A stretch of DNA of 64,000 nucleotides from an uncultured Porphyromonadaceae bacterium (GCA_900546365.1 URCF01000002.1:124001-188000); one strand, 5' to 3'. Numbered from the stretch's first letter, positions 7,227 through 17,252 are shown. Notes: generated by a model not told the origin, from the letters alone. A program made the numbers and translations.

Positions 7227-9995
7227 TTACACCACGATGTTGACTATTTTGTTGGGCACCACTATCACTTTGCGGATGGTTTTGCCTTCAATCCATTTTG
7301 CGGCGGCTTCGTTGGACATGGCTGCCTTCTCCACCTCATCGGATGGTGTACCTGCTGCCACTTCAATATTGAAGCGCGGTTTGCCGTTGACCGACACAGT
7401 GTATTTCACACTGTCTTCCTTCAGATACTCTTCATTGTGCTTTGGCCATTGGGCATCGCACACTGTGGAGTCGTGTCCGAGCGCGTGCCACAGCTCCTCA
7501 GCCACATGCGGCGCAAACGGAGCCAACAGCACCACCAGCTGCTCAAGCACAAAAGCGTTGTGGCACTTTTGCTGCGTAAGCTCGTTCACACATATCATGA
7601 AAGCGGAGATAGAGGTGTTGTAGGAGAAGTTCTCAATATCCTGAGTCACCTTTTTGATGAGCTTGTGGATGCTTTTAAGAGCTTCCTTGGACGGTTCACA
7701 CTTCTCCACGAGCAATTCATCACCTTTATAAAAAAGGTTCCACAGACGCTTTATAAAGCGGTTCACACCATCGATGCCGTTGGTGTCCCACGGTTTGCTC
7801 TGCTCCACGGGACCAAGGAACATTTCATAGAGGCGCAAGGTGTCGGCACCGTATCGGTCAACAATGTCGTCGGGGTTGACCACATTGAACATTGACTTGG
7901 ACATTTTTTCCACAGCATAGCCGCACACATATTTGCCATCCTCGAGAATAAACTCGGCATCATTGAACTCCGGACGCCATACGCGGAATTTATCGGTGTC
8001 CAAAATATCGTTGCTCACAATGTTGACATCCACATGTATGGGAGTCACATCATAATCCTTGCGCAGATTGTAGCTCACGAATGTGTTGGTGTCCTTGATA
8101 CGATACACAAAGTTGCTCCTTCCCTGTATCATACCCTGATTTATGAGCTTTTCAAACGGCTCATCCTTGCACACCTCGCCAAGGTCATAGAGGAATTTAT
8201 TCCAGAAACGGCTGTAGATAAGGTGACCGGTGGCGTGCTCGGTGCCTCCCACATACAGGTCCACATTCTTCCAGTATTCATTGGCTTCCTTGCCCACAAG
8301 AGCATTGTCGTTGTGCGGATCCATATAGCGCAGATAGTATGCGCTTGACCCTGCGAAGCCTGGCATGGTGCATAGTTCGAGGGGGTAGCCGTCGGGAGTA
8401 ATCCAGTTTTTGGCGCGTCCCAGCGGTGGCTCACCTGTTTCGGTGGGCAGATATTTGTCCACTTCCGGCAACTGGAGCGGGAGCATTGCTTCATCAAGCA
8501 TATAGGGCACGCCATCCTTATAATATACAGGGAACGGCTCGCCCCAGTAGCGCTGACGGCTGAAAATGGCATCGCGCAAACGGTAGTTCACCTTCACCTT
8601 GCCTATACCCTCTTTCTCAATATGGGCTTTGGCAGCCTTTATGGCGTCCTTCACATCCATGCCGTTGAGGTCAAGTGTGGGGCCACAGCTGTTGATCATC
8701 TTCCCCTCCTTGGCATCAAAAGATTCCTCGCTCACATCGGCTCCTTCAATCAGCGGCACAACGGGAAGATCGAAATGACGCGCAAAAGCATAGTCCCTGC
8801 TGTCGTGGGCGGGCACAGCCATGATGGCACCGGTGCCGTACCCTGCAAGCACATAGTCGCTCACATATACAGGGATTTTCTTGCCGCTGAGCGGATTGAT
8901 GGCATAGGCTCCGGTGAACACACCGCTCACCTTTTTGTCAATCATACGCTCACGCTCTGTTTTATGCTTTATGGCAGCTATATACTGCTCCACCTCCTCT
9001 TTATGCTCGGGAGTGGTCACCTGCCACACATATTCGCTTTCGGGAGCAAGCACCATGAAAGTGACACCGAACACAGTGTCGGCACGTGTGGTGAAAATGG
9101 TAAGCTTCACATCGCTGTCGGCAATGGGGAATATCATTTCCGCACCTTCGGAGCGGCCTATCCAGTTGCGTTGTGTTTCTTTGAGCGAGTCGGTCCAGTC
9201 CACCTTTTCCAACCCCTCAAGCAGACGCTGCGCATAGGCACTCACGCGCAAGCACCACTGACACATCACTTTCTGCTCCACAGGATAACCGCCACGAATG
9301 CTCACACCCTCGCTCACCTCATCATTGGCAAGCACAGTGCCGAGCTTCGGACACCAGTTGACCATAGTGTTGCCAAGATAGGCAATACGATAGTTCATCA
9401 GCACATCGCTTTTCTGCTTGGTGTCCATCTTCTTCCACTCGTCGGCAGTGAAAGTAAGCTCCTCGCCTTGAGCAGCATGGATGTTGAGAGTGCCGGAAGT
9501 TTCCAGCTCCTTCACGAGGTCGGCTATAGGCATCGCCTTCTGCAGCTTGGTGTCGTAGTAGGAGTTGAACATCTTCATGAACGCCCATTGTGTCCATTTG
9601 TAATATTTGGGATCGCAGGTGCGGATCTCGCGGCTCCAGTCGTAACAAAATCCTATTTTGTCGAGCTGGCTGCGGTAGCGTGCTATATTTTCAGTGGTGG
9701 TAACCTCCGGGTGCTGTCCTGTCTGGATGGCATACTGCTCGGCGGGCAAACCGTAGGCATCATATCCCATGGGGTGGAGCACATTGAATCCCTGCTGGCG
9801 TTTGTAGCGAGCGTAGATGTCAGAAGCTATGTAACCAAGCGGATGACCTACATGGAGTCCCGCACCCGAAGGATACGGAAACATGTCAAGCACATAGAAC
9901 TTCGGCTTTTCATTGTTCACATCTACTTTATAAGTATTGGATTCTCTCCAATAGTTTTGCCAGCGGCTCTCTATATCTTTATGGTTGTATTCCAT
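7227..9995 (-). CDS. leuS: Leucyl-tRNA synthetase
   Basis: 922 residues. This class I aminoacyl-tRNA synthetase charges tRNA-Leu. The HIGH signature appears as HVGH (residues 48-51) within SGAGLHVGHPLGY. The KMSKS loop is intact as EKMSKSMFNV near residue 695. The CP1 editing domain is present (TTRADTVFGVTF, then YGTGAIMAVPAHDSRD), so proofreading should work. The length fits Bacteroidetes LeuRS. It starts 26 bases after nadA and is probably co-transcribed with it. Confidence 0.97.
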   Translation of the reverse strand: MEYNHKDIESRWQNYWRESNTYKVDVNNEKPKFYVLDMFPYPSGAGLHVGHPLGYIASDIYARYKRQQGFNVLHPMGYDAYGLPAEQYAIQTGQHPEVTTTENIARYRSQLDKIGFCYDWSREIRTCDPKYYKWTQWAFMKMFNSYYDTKLQKAMPIADLVKELETSGTLNIHAAQGEELTFTADEWKKMDTKQKSDVLMNYRIAYLGNTMVNWCPKLGTVLANDEVSEGVSIRGGYPVEQKVMCQWCLRVSAYAQRLLEGLEKVDWTDSLKETQRNWIGRSEGAEMIFPIADSDVKLTIFTTRADTVFGVTFMVLAPESEYVWQVTTPEHKEEVEQYIAAIKHKTERERMIDKKVSGVFTGAYAINPLSGKKIPVYVSDYVLAGYGTGAIMAVPAHDSRDYAFARHFDLPVVPLIEGADVSEESFDAKEGKMINSCGPTLDLNGMDVKDAIKAAKAHIEKEGIGKVKVNYRLRDAIFSRQRYWGEPFPVYYKDGVPYMLDEAMLPLQLPEVDKYLPTETGEPPLGRAKNWITPDGYPLELCTMPGFAGSSAYYLRYMDPHNDNALVGKEANEYWKNVDLYVGGTEHATGHLIYSRFWNKFLYDLGEVCKDEPFEKLINQGMIQGRSNFVYRIKDTNTFVSYNLRKDYDVTPIHVDVNIVSNDILDTDKFRVWRPEFNDAEFILEDGKYVCGYAVEKMSKSMFNVVNPDDIVDRYGADTLRLYEMFLGPVEQSKPWDTNGIDGVNRFIKRLWNLFYKGDELLVEKCEPSKEALKSIHKLIKKVTQDIENFSYNTSISAFMICVNELTQQKCHNAFVLEQLVVLLAPFAPHVAEELWHALGHDSTVCDAQWPKHNEEYLKEDSVKYTVSVNGKPRFNIEVAAGTPSDEVEKAAMSNEAAAKWIEGKTIRKVIVVPNKIVNIVV

Positions 9996-10021
9996 TCTTT
10001 ATATAATATATGTGTTGTTTG

Positions 10022-10987
10022 CTATTTGGCAGTGATTTCAAGCATTCTTTCTATCGGTTTTCGGGCACGCTCGGCAACGGCACCATCCACCTCTATGGCG
10101 GGCTGCATGTGGAGCAGAGCATCGCGCACCTTCTCGAGAGTGTTGAGCTTCATATAGCTACATTCGTTGCAGGCGCAGGTGCTGTCGTTAGGAGGAGCGG
10201 GAATGAATGTTTTGTCGGCACACTGCTTCTTCATTTCGTGAAGAATACCACTCTCTGTGGCCACTATAAACTCTTTGGCATCGCTCTCCTTGGCAAATTT
10301 GAGCAGCACAGCGGTACTCCCAACCTTGTCGGCAATAAGCTGAAGCGGTTTCTTACATTCGGGATGAACAAGCACCAAAGCCTGCGGATGCTCCTTTTTG
10401 AGCTGCATTATCTTCTCCAGCGAGAACTGCTCATGAACATGACAAGCACCTGGCCACAGCACCATATTGCGTCCGGTGGTACTGTTGATATACCCGCCGA
10501 GATTTTGGTCGGGACCGAATATGATTTTCTCATCCTCGGGAAGCGACTCCACAATCTTGCGGGCGTTGCCCGAAGTGACAACAATGTCAGTGAGAGCCTT
10601 CACGGCAGCGGTGGTATTGACATAGCTTATTACAGTGTGGCCGGGGTGCTCCTTGATGAATTTCTCAAACTCCACAGCATTGCAACTGTCGGCCAAAGAA
10701 CATCCGGCTTCGGTGTCAGGCACAAGCACAGTTTTGTCGGGACAAAGAATCTTGGCAGTCTCACCCATGAAATGAACACCACACATCACAATCACCTTGG
10801 CAGGGGTTTCAGCTGCAATCTGAGCCAAAGCCAGGGAGTCGCCTATATAATCGGCTATATCCTGGATGTCGCCCTGCTGATAGTAGTGAGCCATGATCAC
10901 GGCATCCTTCTCTTTCTTGAGTTGATTGATCTGGTCTATCAACATCTGTTTGTCGGCGGATCCGCTTCGGTTGTTATCCACACTCAT
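10022..10987 (-). CDS. nadA: Quinolinate synthase A
   Basis: 321 residues. It condenses iminoaspartate with dihydroxyacetone phosphate to quinolinate, the first committed ring of de novo NAD synthesis, using a [4Fe-4S] cluster. The family motifs are visible: AHYYQQGDIQDIADYIGDSLALAQ near residue 34, VMCGVHFMGETAKIL with the first cluster cysteine, AGCSLADSC, and CACNECSYM near the C-terminus with the last. No nadB or nadC is in the window, so the pathway is split in this genome. It is the first gene of the minus-strand run to 4086. Confidence 0.95.
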   Translation of the reverse strand: MSVDNNRSGSADKQMLIDQINQLKKEKDAVIMAHYYQQGDIQDIADYIGDSLALAQIAAETPAKVIVMCGVHFMGETAKILCPDKTVLVPDTEAGCSLADSCNAVEFEKFIKEHPGHTVISYVNTTAAVKALTDIVVTSGNARKIVESLPEDEKIIFGPDQNLGGYINSTTGRNMVLWPGACHVHEQFSLEKIMQLKKEHPQALVLVHPECKKPLQLIADKVGSTAVLLKFAKESDAKEFIVATESGILHEMKKQCADKTFIPAPPNDSTCACNECSYMKLNTLEKVRDALLHMQPAIEVDGAVAERARKPIERMLEITAK

Positions 10988-11491
10988 TTCTTTATATTTA
11001 GAATTTTAGAAAAAATCAAAATTTTAAAAATCTCAACAAAAATAATAATGTCCGTTGATAATCCTCATAACTTTTTGGCTATAATGTTGCAACTAAAGGT
11101 TATTGATGCACTAACTCAGGTTACCTTTATGTTGTCAACATCTCCAATGGCTGTAAATGAGCCTGTTGAATGGGTTATCAACATACTGTTAATAACGTGC
11201 AAAGTTAATAATAAAATACGATATAAGCAGTCAATAACCCACAAAAACAGCGTGCAAAACCTATTCATAGATTAGTGCCAACTAATTTGTGTAGTGGAGA
11301 ATGGCCGATTATACAGATGTCATGACAAGAAATGCAACAAAAAACAATAAAAAGTTACTTTGAACTTTTCAACGGTTATCAACACGTTGTGAACATCTAT
11401 GAAAATAGCTATCTTTGTGAGCATTTATAGGGGCACGCTTGTTATAATGACAAGCTTACTATTAATAACCTATTAAAAATATTCAAGTATT
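10988..11491. other. 504-base AT-rich intergenic region, possible DnaA-box cluster
   Basis: No credible gene lies here. The region separates divergent nadA and rbfA and is markedly richer in A and T than its flanks. It has two forward copies of TTATCAACA (11175-11183 and 11376-11384) and a reverse TTATCAACG (11053-11061). These differ from the classical DnaA box TTATCCACA at one or two positions. The rbfA promoter sits at its right end. An origin or a regulatory region are both possible; the sequence alone does not decide. Confidence 0.35.
11387..11417 (+). promoter_or_regulatory. Promoter of rbfA
   Basis: TTG at 11387-11389, a 20-base spacer, then TATCTTTG at 11410-11417, matching the Bacteroidetes -33/-7 consensus. 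The leader to the rbfA ATG would be about 70 bases. Confidence 0.7.
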
Positions 11492-11905
11492 ATGGAATCT
11501 ACCCGTCAAGCCAAAATAGCCCGTCTGCTCCAGAAGGAGCTCAGCGAAATATTCCGCGTTCAAACAGCCAAAACCCACGGCACATTGGTGTCGGTGAGCA
11601 GTGTCAGAGTGTCTCCCGACCTTAGCATTGCGCGTGCTTATCTGTCGGTGTTCCCTTCGGGCAAGGCCCAGGAGATGATAGAGAGCATCAACCGCAACAC
11701 CCGCACCATACGCTATGAACTTGCGCAGCGCGTGAGATACCAGCTCCGCAAAACTCCTGAACTCGCTTTCTATCTTGATGACTCTCTCGACTATATCCAG
11801 AACATTGACAATCTTCTTGCTGCCGACCGTGATGCCATGCAGGCACGCGAGGCTATCGAAAAGATTGACGAAGTGGAAAAAGCCACCGGCAAAGAGATAG
11901 AGTGA
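11492..11905 (+). CDS. rbfA: 30S ribosome-binding factor A
   Basis: 137 residues. RbfA binds the immature 30S subunit and assists 16S rRNA 5'-end processing and cold adaptation. The KH-like fold signature is readable: ARLLQKELSEIF at the N-terminus, VSSVRVSPDLSIARAYLSVF in the middle, and the C-terminal LAQRVRYQLRKTPELAFYLDDSLDY helix-strand. Its TGA overlaps GTG codons of the following permease frame, suggesting coupling to the downstream gene. Confidence 0.95.
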   Translation: MESTRQAKIARLLQKELSEIFRVQTAKTHGTLVSVSSVRVSPDLSIARAYLSVFPSGKAQEMIESINRNTRTIRYELAQRVRYQLRKTPELAFYLDDSLDYIQNIDNLLAADRDAMQAREAIEKIDEVEKATGKEIE

Positions 11906-11910
11906 GCGTG

Positions 11911-13128
11911 ATGGTGTCGCTGCGCATAGCGTTGCGTTACCTTTTCTCCAGGAAGAGTCATAACGCCGTACATGTGATTTCCGTCATTTCTATGGCGGGA
12001 GTTGCAGTGGCCACGGCTGCCATTGTGTGTGTGCTGTCGGTATTCAATGGGTTCAGTGATTTAGCCTACAGCCATTTGTCGTTGATTGACCCGCAGCTTA
12101 AAATTGTTCCTGTTCAAGGCAAGGTGATAGAGCGGGCCGATTCGCTTTGCACCTTGGTGCGAAATATTGATATGGTGAAAATAGCAGCTCCGGTCATAAG
12201 CGAGCAGGCTCTCGCCATCTACGGCGAGCGGCAGATGCCTGTCACTTTGATGGGAGTGCCCGACAGCTATCCGCAGATTGTGGATGTTGAAAATGCACTG
12301 ATTGACGGTTGTTGGATGCTGAATGACACTCTTACCGGCCAGCCGTGCGCGGTGATGAGCGTAGGGTCAGCCATAAGTCTCGGAGCCCGTCCCGGATATG
12401 ATGAGCTGCTTGCGCTTTATGTGCCCCGGAGAGTAGGACGCATATCCCAGGCCAATCCGATGGCTTCTTTCCGCAGCGATTCGCTGTGGGTGGCAGGGGT
12501 ATTTGAGGTGGGCCAGAGTGACTACGACAACTCTCTTGTGTTCATATCGTTGTCTGGCGCGCGGCAGCTTCTTGAGTTCACCACCGAGGCTTCGTCGGTC
12601 AACATACGGCTGCAAGAGAATGTGGATGTGGATGAAGCTCAGCGCGATATATCCGAAGCTGTCGGGCCGCAGTACAAGGTGGCCAACAGATTGGAGCAGC
12701 AGCAGAATTCATTTCGCATGATCAAGGTGGAGAAATGGATATCGTTTCTCATGCTTGCTTTCATCCTCATCATAGCCTCTTTCAATGTGGTGTCCACCCT
12801 GTCGATGCTCATAATAGAGAAGCGCGACAATATGGCAACTCTCCGCGCACTCGGTGCCGTTCCCTCGCAAATTTCGGGCATATTCTTTTTTGAAGGATGG
12901 CTCATATCGATTGTGGGTGGACTGTCAGGTATTCTGCTCGGAGTGGTGCTGGTTGCAGCCCAGCAATGGGGAGGGTTTATAAAACTGTCGGCCGACCCCA
13001 ACCAGCTGTCGGTAACGGAATATCCGGTGCATCTGATGGCAACCGACCTATTGTGGGTGTTGCTGCTCGTGGTGGCTGTAGGGTTGGTGATAGGCGCGAT
13101 AGCCTACCGCGCATCGCGCTCAAGATGA
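11911..13128 (+). CDS. FtsX-type ABC transporter permease, lipoprotein-release (LolC/LolE) type
   Basis: 405 residues from the ATG at 11911 (GTG at 11902 overlapping rbfA is an alternative). The N-terminal LRIALRYLFSRKSHNAVHVIS followed by a transmembrane helix (about 20-45) is characteristic of LolC/LolE. A large periplasmic MacB-like domain follows, then three C-terminal helices of the FtsX fold (about 270-300, 325-350 and 375-400). Such permeases extract lipoproteins from the inner membrane, powered by a LolD ATPase. The LolD-like ATPase in this window lies far away at 33565, so the pairing is uncertain. The last 25 bases overlap the convergent MATE gene. Confidence 0.88.
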   Translation: MVSLRIALRYLFSRKSHNAVHVISVISMAGVAVATAAIVCVLSVFNGFSDLAYSHLSLIDPQLKIVPVQGKVIERADSLCTLVRNIDMVKIAAPVISEQALAIYGERQMPVTLMGVPDSYPQIVDVENALIDGCWMLNDTLTGQPCAVMSVGSAISLGARPGYDELLALYVPRRVGRISQANPMASFRSDSLWVAGVFEVGQSDYDNSLVFISLSGARQLLEFTTEASSVNIRLQENVDVDEAQRDISEAVGPQYKVANRLEQQQNSFRMIKVEKWISFLMLAFILIIASFNVVSTLSMLIIEKRDNMATLRALGAVPSQISGIFFFEGWLISIVGGLSGILLGVVLVAAQQWGGFIKLSADPNQLSVTEYPVHLMATDLLWVLLLVVAVGLVIGAIAYRASRSR

Positions 13129-14447
13129 GTGGTGCGCATGAAGTAGTATAGAAACAATGTCGCGGCCAGAAACAGGCTTACGGAAAAACTAAGTATAATA
13201 CCGTAGATTCCTAAATTTAACAGAAAGGCCAGCAGATATGTTACCGGTAATCCTATCATCACATAGCTTACAAATGCTATCCACAGCATCGGCATCACGT
13301 TGGCGGTGCCCCGCAGCGCATTGGCATAGTTGATCTGTGTGGCATCGCCATACTGGTACAGTACCAATGGCACTATCAGAGTGAGAGCCACTGCTATCAC
13401 CTCAGGGTCGTTGGTGAAAAATCTTATCACATGAGGTCCGCCGAGAACAAACAGCAGCGAAGAGCAAGTGGCCAGCGCAAGCATTATCACATACCCTTTG
13501 CCTGCCACTCTGCGCATCTGCCTGCGGTTCCCCTCCCCTGCCGCGTTGCTCACAAGCACGCTCACAGCAGCGGCCATGCTGTAGTAAATGCAAAATCCGA
13601 GAGTGCCCAATATCACTATCACCTGAAAAGCGGCCAAAGGAATTTTTCCGAGCCATCCGGCCATTATGGCGGCGGCGGTGAACGATCCGCTTTCAAATGT
13701 CATCTGCATGGCCACAGGCCAGGATGTGCCGTTGAGCAGCGTAATGTCGCCTTTGCGCCTTGGTGATTTGAAAAATCCGTGGCGGTATCCGGCAAATATC
13801 CCGCGGCTCAGGAACACTGCCACAATCAGCAGCACACACAGCCAGCGTGCGGCCAGCGAAGCCAGTCCGGCTCCGGTCAATCCAAGTTCCGGACATCCTA
13901 AATTGCCCCTGATGAGCAGCCAGTTGCCGAAAATATTCACACAGTTGGCTATCAGGATTATCACCATTGGCATGATGGTGCGCTGGATGGCGTAGGCCCA
14001 TTGTGCAAACAGATTGAAAAGAGCTATCGGTATCACTCCGGCCAGATAAATCAGAAAGTAGGGCCTGATGATGGGCAGCAGCTCGTCGGGAAGGCCGAAC
14101 CGGTGCAGATTGAGAAACACCACGCCCATGATGGCGGTGATGAGAAGAGCAAAAAGCAGATTGACCCACATTCCGGTGCGCAGCAGCGACCCTATTTCGT
14201 GATCGCGCTTTTGGGTGAACAGCGCACCCACAAGCGGGGTGAGGCCGTAGGTGAACCCCACGCACGCAAAAATGCTCACATTGAACAGATTGTTGACAAA
14301 CGAAGCGCTTGCCAATGCTTCGGTGGAGTATTGCCCCACCATATTGGTGTCGGCAAACCCCACAAGAATGTTGCCCAGCTGTCCGATGAGGATTGGTAGC
14401 CCCAGCGTGATTATGCGCCAGTATGTGGAGCCGCCTTTCTGCATCAA
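13104..14447 (-). CDS. MATE family multidrug/Na+ antiporter
   Basis: 447 residues with about 12 hydrophobic helices. It belongs to the MATE (NorM/DinF) family, which exports cationic drugs and metabolites using Na+ or H+. Typical blocks are GLPILIGQLGNILVGFADTNMVGQYS at the N-terminus and a matching repeat in the second half starting near residue 230 (SGSFTAAAIMAGWLGKIPLAAFQV). The start overlaps the end of panB by four bases, so the two are probably co-translated although functionally unrelated. The substrate is unknown. Confidence 0.92.
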   Translation of the reverse strand: MMQKGGSTYWRIITLGLPILIGQLGNILVGFADTNMVGQYSTEALASASFVNNLFNVSIFACVGFTYGLTPLVGALFTQKRDHEIGSLLRTGMWVNLLFALLITAIMGVVFLNLHRFGLPDELLPIIRPYFLIYLAGVIPIALFNLFAQWAYAIQRTIMPMVIILIANCVNIFGNWLLIRGNLGCPELGLTGAGLASLAARWLCVLLIVAVFLSRGIFAGYRHGFFKSPRRKGDITLLNGTSWPVAMQMTFESGSFTAAAIMAGWLGKIPLAAFQVIVILGTLGFCIYYSMAAAVSVLVSNAAGEGNRRQMRRVAGKGYVIMLALATCSSLLFVLGGPHVIRFFTNDPEVIAVALTLIVPLVLYQYGDATQINYANALRGTANVMPMLWIAFVSYVMIGLPVTYLLAFLLNLGIYGIILSFSVSLFLAATLFLYYFMRTTHLERDAR

Positions 14448-15265
14448 TACTGCTCGTTGGCGTTGGGGAAGGTTACATCCTTCACATCGCTCACATATTG
14501 TCCGATGGCTCCTGACATGGCAGTGAACATATCGGCGTAAACGCGCAGGAACTTGGGTTTGAATCCGCAGTTCATACCCAGCATATCCTGCACCACTATG
14601 ATTTGGCCGTCCACATCGCTGCCGGCTCCTATTCCTATCACAGGGATGCTCACCTCGCGGGCCACTCTTGCTGCCAGTTGGGCAGGAATTTTTTCAAGCA
14701 CCAAGGCGAAGCACCCCACCTCTTCAAGCATCTTGGCATCATTGAGGAGCCGTTCAGCCTCGGCTTCACCTTTGGCGCGAACGCCATAGCCGCCAAACTG
14801 GTTGACACTTTGTGGAGTGAGGCCGAGATGACCGCACACGGGAATACCTGCGCAGAGCACTTTTTCAAGGCTCTCGCGAATCTCTTTGCCACCTTCCATT
14901 TTCACACCGGCGGCTCCGGTTTCGCGCATCACTTTCACAGCGCTGTGGAGAGCCGACATTGGGTCGCCCTGATATGTGCCGAAAGGCATATCCACAATCA
15001 CCATGGCTCGTTTGGCTCCTTTCACAGTGCCCTTGGCAAAGGTGATCATGTCGTCGAGAGTGATAGGCAGAGTGGTTTCGTTGCCCATCATCACATTGCT
15101 GGCGCTGTCGCCAACAAGGATAAGGTCGGCACCGGCGGCATCCACAATAGTGGCGGTGGTATAGTCGTAGGAAGTGATACAAGCAATTTTCTCGCCGTTC
15201 TGCTTCATTTTGCGCAGTGCGGCAGTGGTAACTTTAGGTTTGGCCTGTTCGTTGTATGTTGACAT
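14444..15265 (-). CDS. panB: 3-methyl-2-oxobutanoate hydroxymethyltransferase
   Basis: 273 residues from the ATG at 15265 (MSTYNEQ); the longer reading frame to 15304 has no family support. PanB makes ketopantoate from alpha-ketoisovalerate and methylene-tetrahydrofolate, the first step of pantothenate and CoA synthesis. The Mg-binding and active-site motifs are intact: ITSYDYTTA, LVGDSASNVMMG, CGHLGLTPQSVN and IGIGAGSDVDGQI. It is the upstream partner of the MATE gene and is transcribed divergently from the phosphate transporter gene. Confidence 0.96.
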   Translation of the reverse strand: MSTYNEQAKPKVTTAALRKMKQNGEKIACITSYDYTTATIVDAAGADLILVGDSASNVMMGNETTLPITLDDMITFAKGTVKGAKRAMVIVDMPFGTYQGDPMSALHSAVKVMRETGAAGVKMEGGKEIRESLEKVLCAGIPVCGHLGLTPQSVNQFGGYGVRAKGEAEAERLLNDAKMLEEVGCFALVLEKIPAQLAARVAREVSIPVIGIGAGSDVDGQIIVVQDMLGMNCGFKPKFLRVYADMFTAMSGAIGQYVSDVKDVTFPNANEQY

Positions 15266-15385
15266 GACGAAAAAGTAATGGTTTTGCGGCCACAAAGGTA
15301 GCAACTATTTTTCACTAATCCGTCACCCGCTAAAAAAGGTGTGAATAATATAGTACAAGTGTGAAAGTTTGTGATTAAAAAGTTA

Positions 15386-15393
15386 TATCTTTG
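15386..15393 (+). promoter_or_regulatory. -7 element upstream of the Na/Pi cotransporter gene
   Basis: TATCTTTG fits TAnnTTTG and lies 38 bases before the ATG at 15432. A -33 TTG at the usual spacing is not evident, so strength is uncertain. Confidence 0.4.
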
Positions 15394-15431
15394 CGCTATA
15401 ATATCAAAAAAAGCATACCAACCCACAAAAC

Positions 15432-17252
15432 ATGAGCTATAGTTTTCTGGATTTCTTAGGCCTGTTAGGTTCCGTAGGATTGTTTCTCTACGGTATGAAA
15501 GTGATGAGTGAGGGATTGCAAAAAGCCGCCGGCGACCGGTTGCGCAATATTCTGTCTGCAATGACCCGCAATCGTTTTACCGGCACATTAACCGGTTTTT
15601 TAATCACCGCCTTGATTCAGAGCTCGTCAGCATCTACAGTCATGGTGGTGAGTTTTGTTAATGCCGGTTTGATGACTCTCGCTCAGTCTATCGCCGTGAT
15701 TATGGGTGCGAATGTAGGCACCACATTCACGGCTTGGGTGATAGCTTTGTTTGGCTTCAAGGTCAATATCTCGGCTTTCGTGCTTCCGCTGATAGGGTTG
15801 AGTGTGCCGTTGCTGTTCAGCCACAAGAGCCGCACCAAGAGCATGGGCGAGTTCCTTGTAGGGTTCGCGTTCCTGTTCATGGGTCTTGACCTTATAAGCC
15901 AGTATGTTCCTGATTTGCAGAGCAATCCGGAGATGTTTGCGTTTTTGGAGCGTTATGCTTCAATGGGATATTTGAGCGTGCTGATATTCCTTGCTGTAGG
16001 TATAGTGCTGACCATGGTGATACAATCGTCCGCGGCTACATTTGCCATCACTCTTATAATGTGCAGCAAGGGGTGGATAGATTTTCCGCTCTCATGTGCG
16101 CTCGTGTTGGGATCCAACATAGGCACCACCATCACACCGCTGCTTGCATCGATGAGCGGTAATGTGGCCGCGAAGCGCGCTGCGATCTGCCATCTGATGT
16201 TCAACCTTCTGGGCACAGTGTGGGTGATGTGTGTTTTCTACCCGTTTGTAGATCTCAATGTGTGGCTCACCGAAGTTCTCGGTCAAGGCAACCCGGAGAG
16301 TCTTGCAGGATATGTGAAGCATATAGAGCTCACGCAGCCCGATGTTTACAATCATTTGTTTGACAACTCTCTTCCCGCGGGTCATGATGTGGCAATGAAA
16401 GTGGCTGCTCTCCAGCAGAGTGTGTCGATAGGATTGTCGGTGTTCCACACCGTGTTCAATCTTATCAACCTGAGCATCATGATATGGCTCACCAACCTGT
16501 ATGTGAAGATTGTGGAGCGTCTGGTGCCTGTCAAGAACAAGGAGGACGAGGAGTTCCAGCTCAAATTCATATCCGGCGGTCTGATGAATGCCTCCGAGCT
16601 CAATATAGCTCAGGCAGAAAAAGAGATCTATGTGTTTGCCGAGCGTGTGGAGCGAATGATAGCCATGGCCAAGCAACTCACACACACCAAAGGCGACTCC
16701 GACGAATGGAGCCAGCTGTACTCGCGCCTTGAGAAATATGAGGATATATCCGACCGCATGGAGATTGAGATAGCGCACTATCTTAACCGCTGTTCGGAGG
16801 GCCGTCTGTCCAATGAGGGTAAGCTTAAAATCGCTGCCATGCTCCGTATAGTGGGCGAGATTGAGAGCATCGCCGACTGCTGTTCCGGTGCCGGAAAGAT
16901 TCTCATCCGCAAGCAGCAGGGAGGTGTGCATTTCAACAGCGAGATTCACGACAATATCGACCGCATGTTTGCCCATGTGTCCAAGGCCATGACCAATATG
17001 GTGGCTTTGCTGCGCGACATCGAGCATGCCCGCGAGAGCGAAATCATAAAGAGCTATAATATGGAGCGTGAAATCAACAACTACCGCAATCAGCTCCGCA
17101 CTGCAAATATCGAGAATATCAACAACAAACACTATGAATATCAAGCCGGTATTTACTATATGGATCTCATTTCCGACCTTGAGAAAACCGGCGACTACAT
17201 CATAAATGTTGTTGATACCATCCGTGAGCAGATACGCCATGCTGCCGCATGA
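15432..17252 (+). CDS. Na/phosphate cotransporter family protein with PhoU-like C-terminus
   Basis: 606 residues. The first about 350 carry two copies of the Na/Pi-cotransporter repeat with the QSSSA signature (TALIQSSSASTVM near residue 60 and MVIQSSAATFAI near 195) amid about nine membrane helices. The remainder, after residue 370, is a soluble helical domain rich in charged residues, like PhoU. The family (NptA/YjbB type) moves phosphate with sodium, sometimes outward. No pho regulon genes are adjacent. The downstream response regulator starts 129 bases later behind its own possible -7 box. Confidence 0.9.
   Translation: MSYSFLDFLGLLGSVGLFLYGMKVMSEGLQKAAGDRLRNILSAMTRNRFTGTLTGFLITALIQSSSASTVMVVSFVNAGLMTLAQSIAVIMGANVGTTFTAWVIALFGFKVNISAFVLPLIGLSVPLLFSHKSRTKSMGEFLVGFAFLFMGLDLISQYVPDLQSNPEMFAFLERYASMGYLSVLIFLAVGIVLTMVIQSSAATFAITLIMCSKGWIDFPLSCALVLGSNIGTTITPLLASMSGNVAAKRAAICHLMFNLLGTVWVMCVFYPFVDLNVWLTEVLGQGNPESLAGYVKHIELTQPDVYNHLFDNSLPAGHDVAMKVAALQQSVSIGLSVFHTVFNLINLSIMIWLTNLYVKIVERLVPVKNKEDEEFQLKFISGGLMNASELNIAQAEKEIYVFAERVERMIAMAKQLTHTKGDSDEWSQLYSRLEKYEDISDRMEIEIAHYLNRCSEGRLSNEGKLKIAAMLRIVGEIESIADCCSGAGKILIRKQQGGVHFNSEIHDNIDRMFAHVSKAMTNMVALLRDIEHARESEIIKSYNMEREINNYRNQLRTANIENINNKHYEYQAGIYYMDLISDLEKTGDYIINVVDTIREQIRHAAA

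Noticed and set aside
8622..10157. 511-codon plus-strand open frame opposite leuS
   Set aside because: Antisense shadow rich in His, Gly and Val, a product of codon bias in leuS.
10010..11275. 421-codon plus-strand open frame across nadA and the AT-rich gap
   Set aside because: It is the antisense shadow of nadA running on into AT-rich DNA; composition is not protein-like and nadA is certain.
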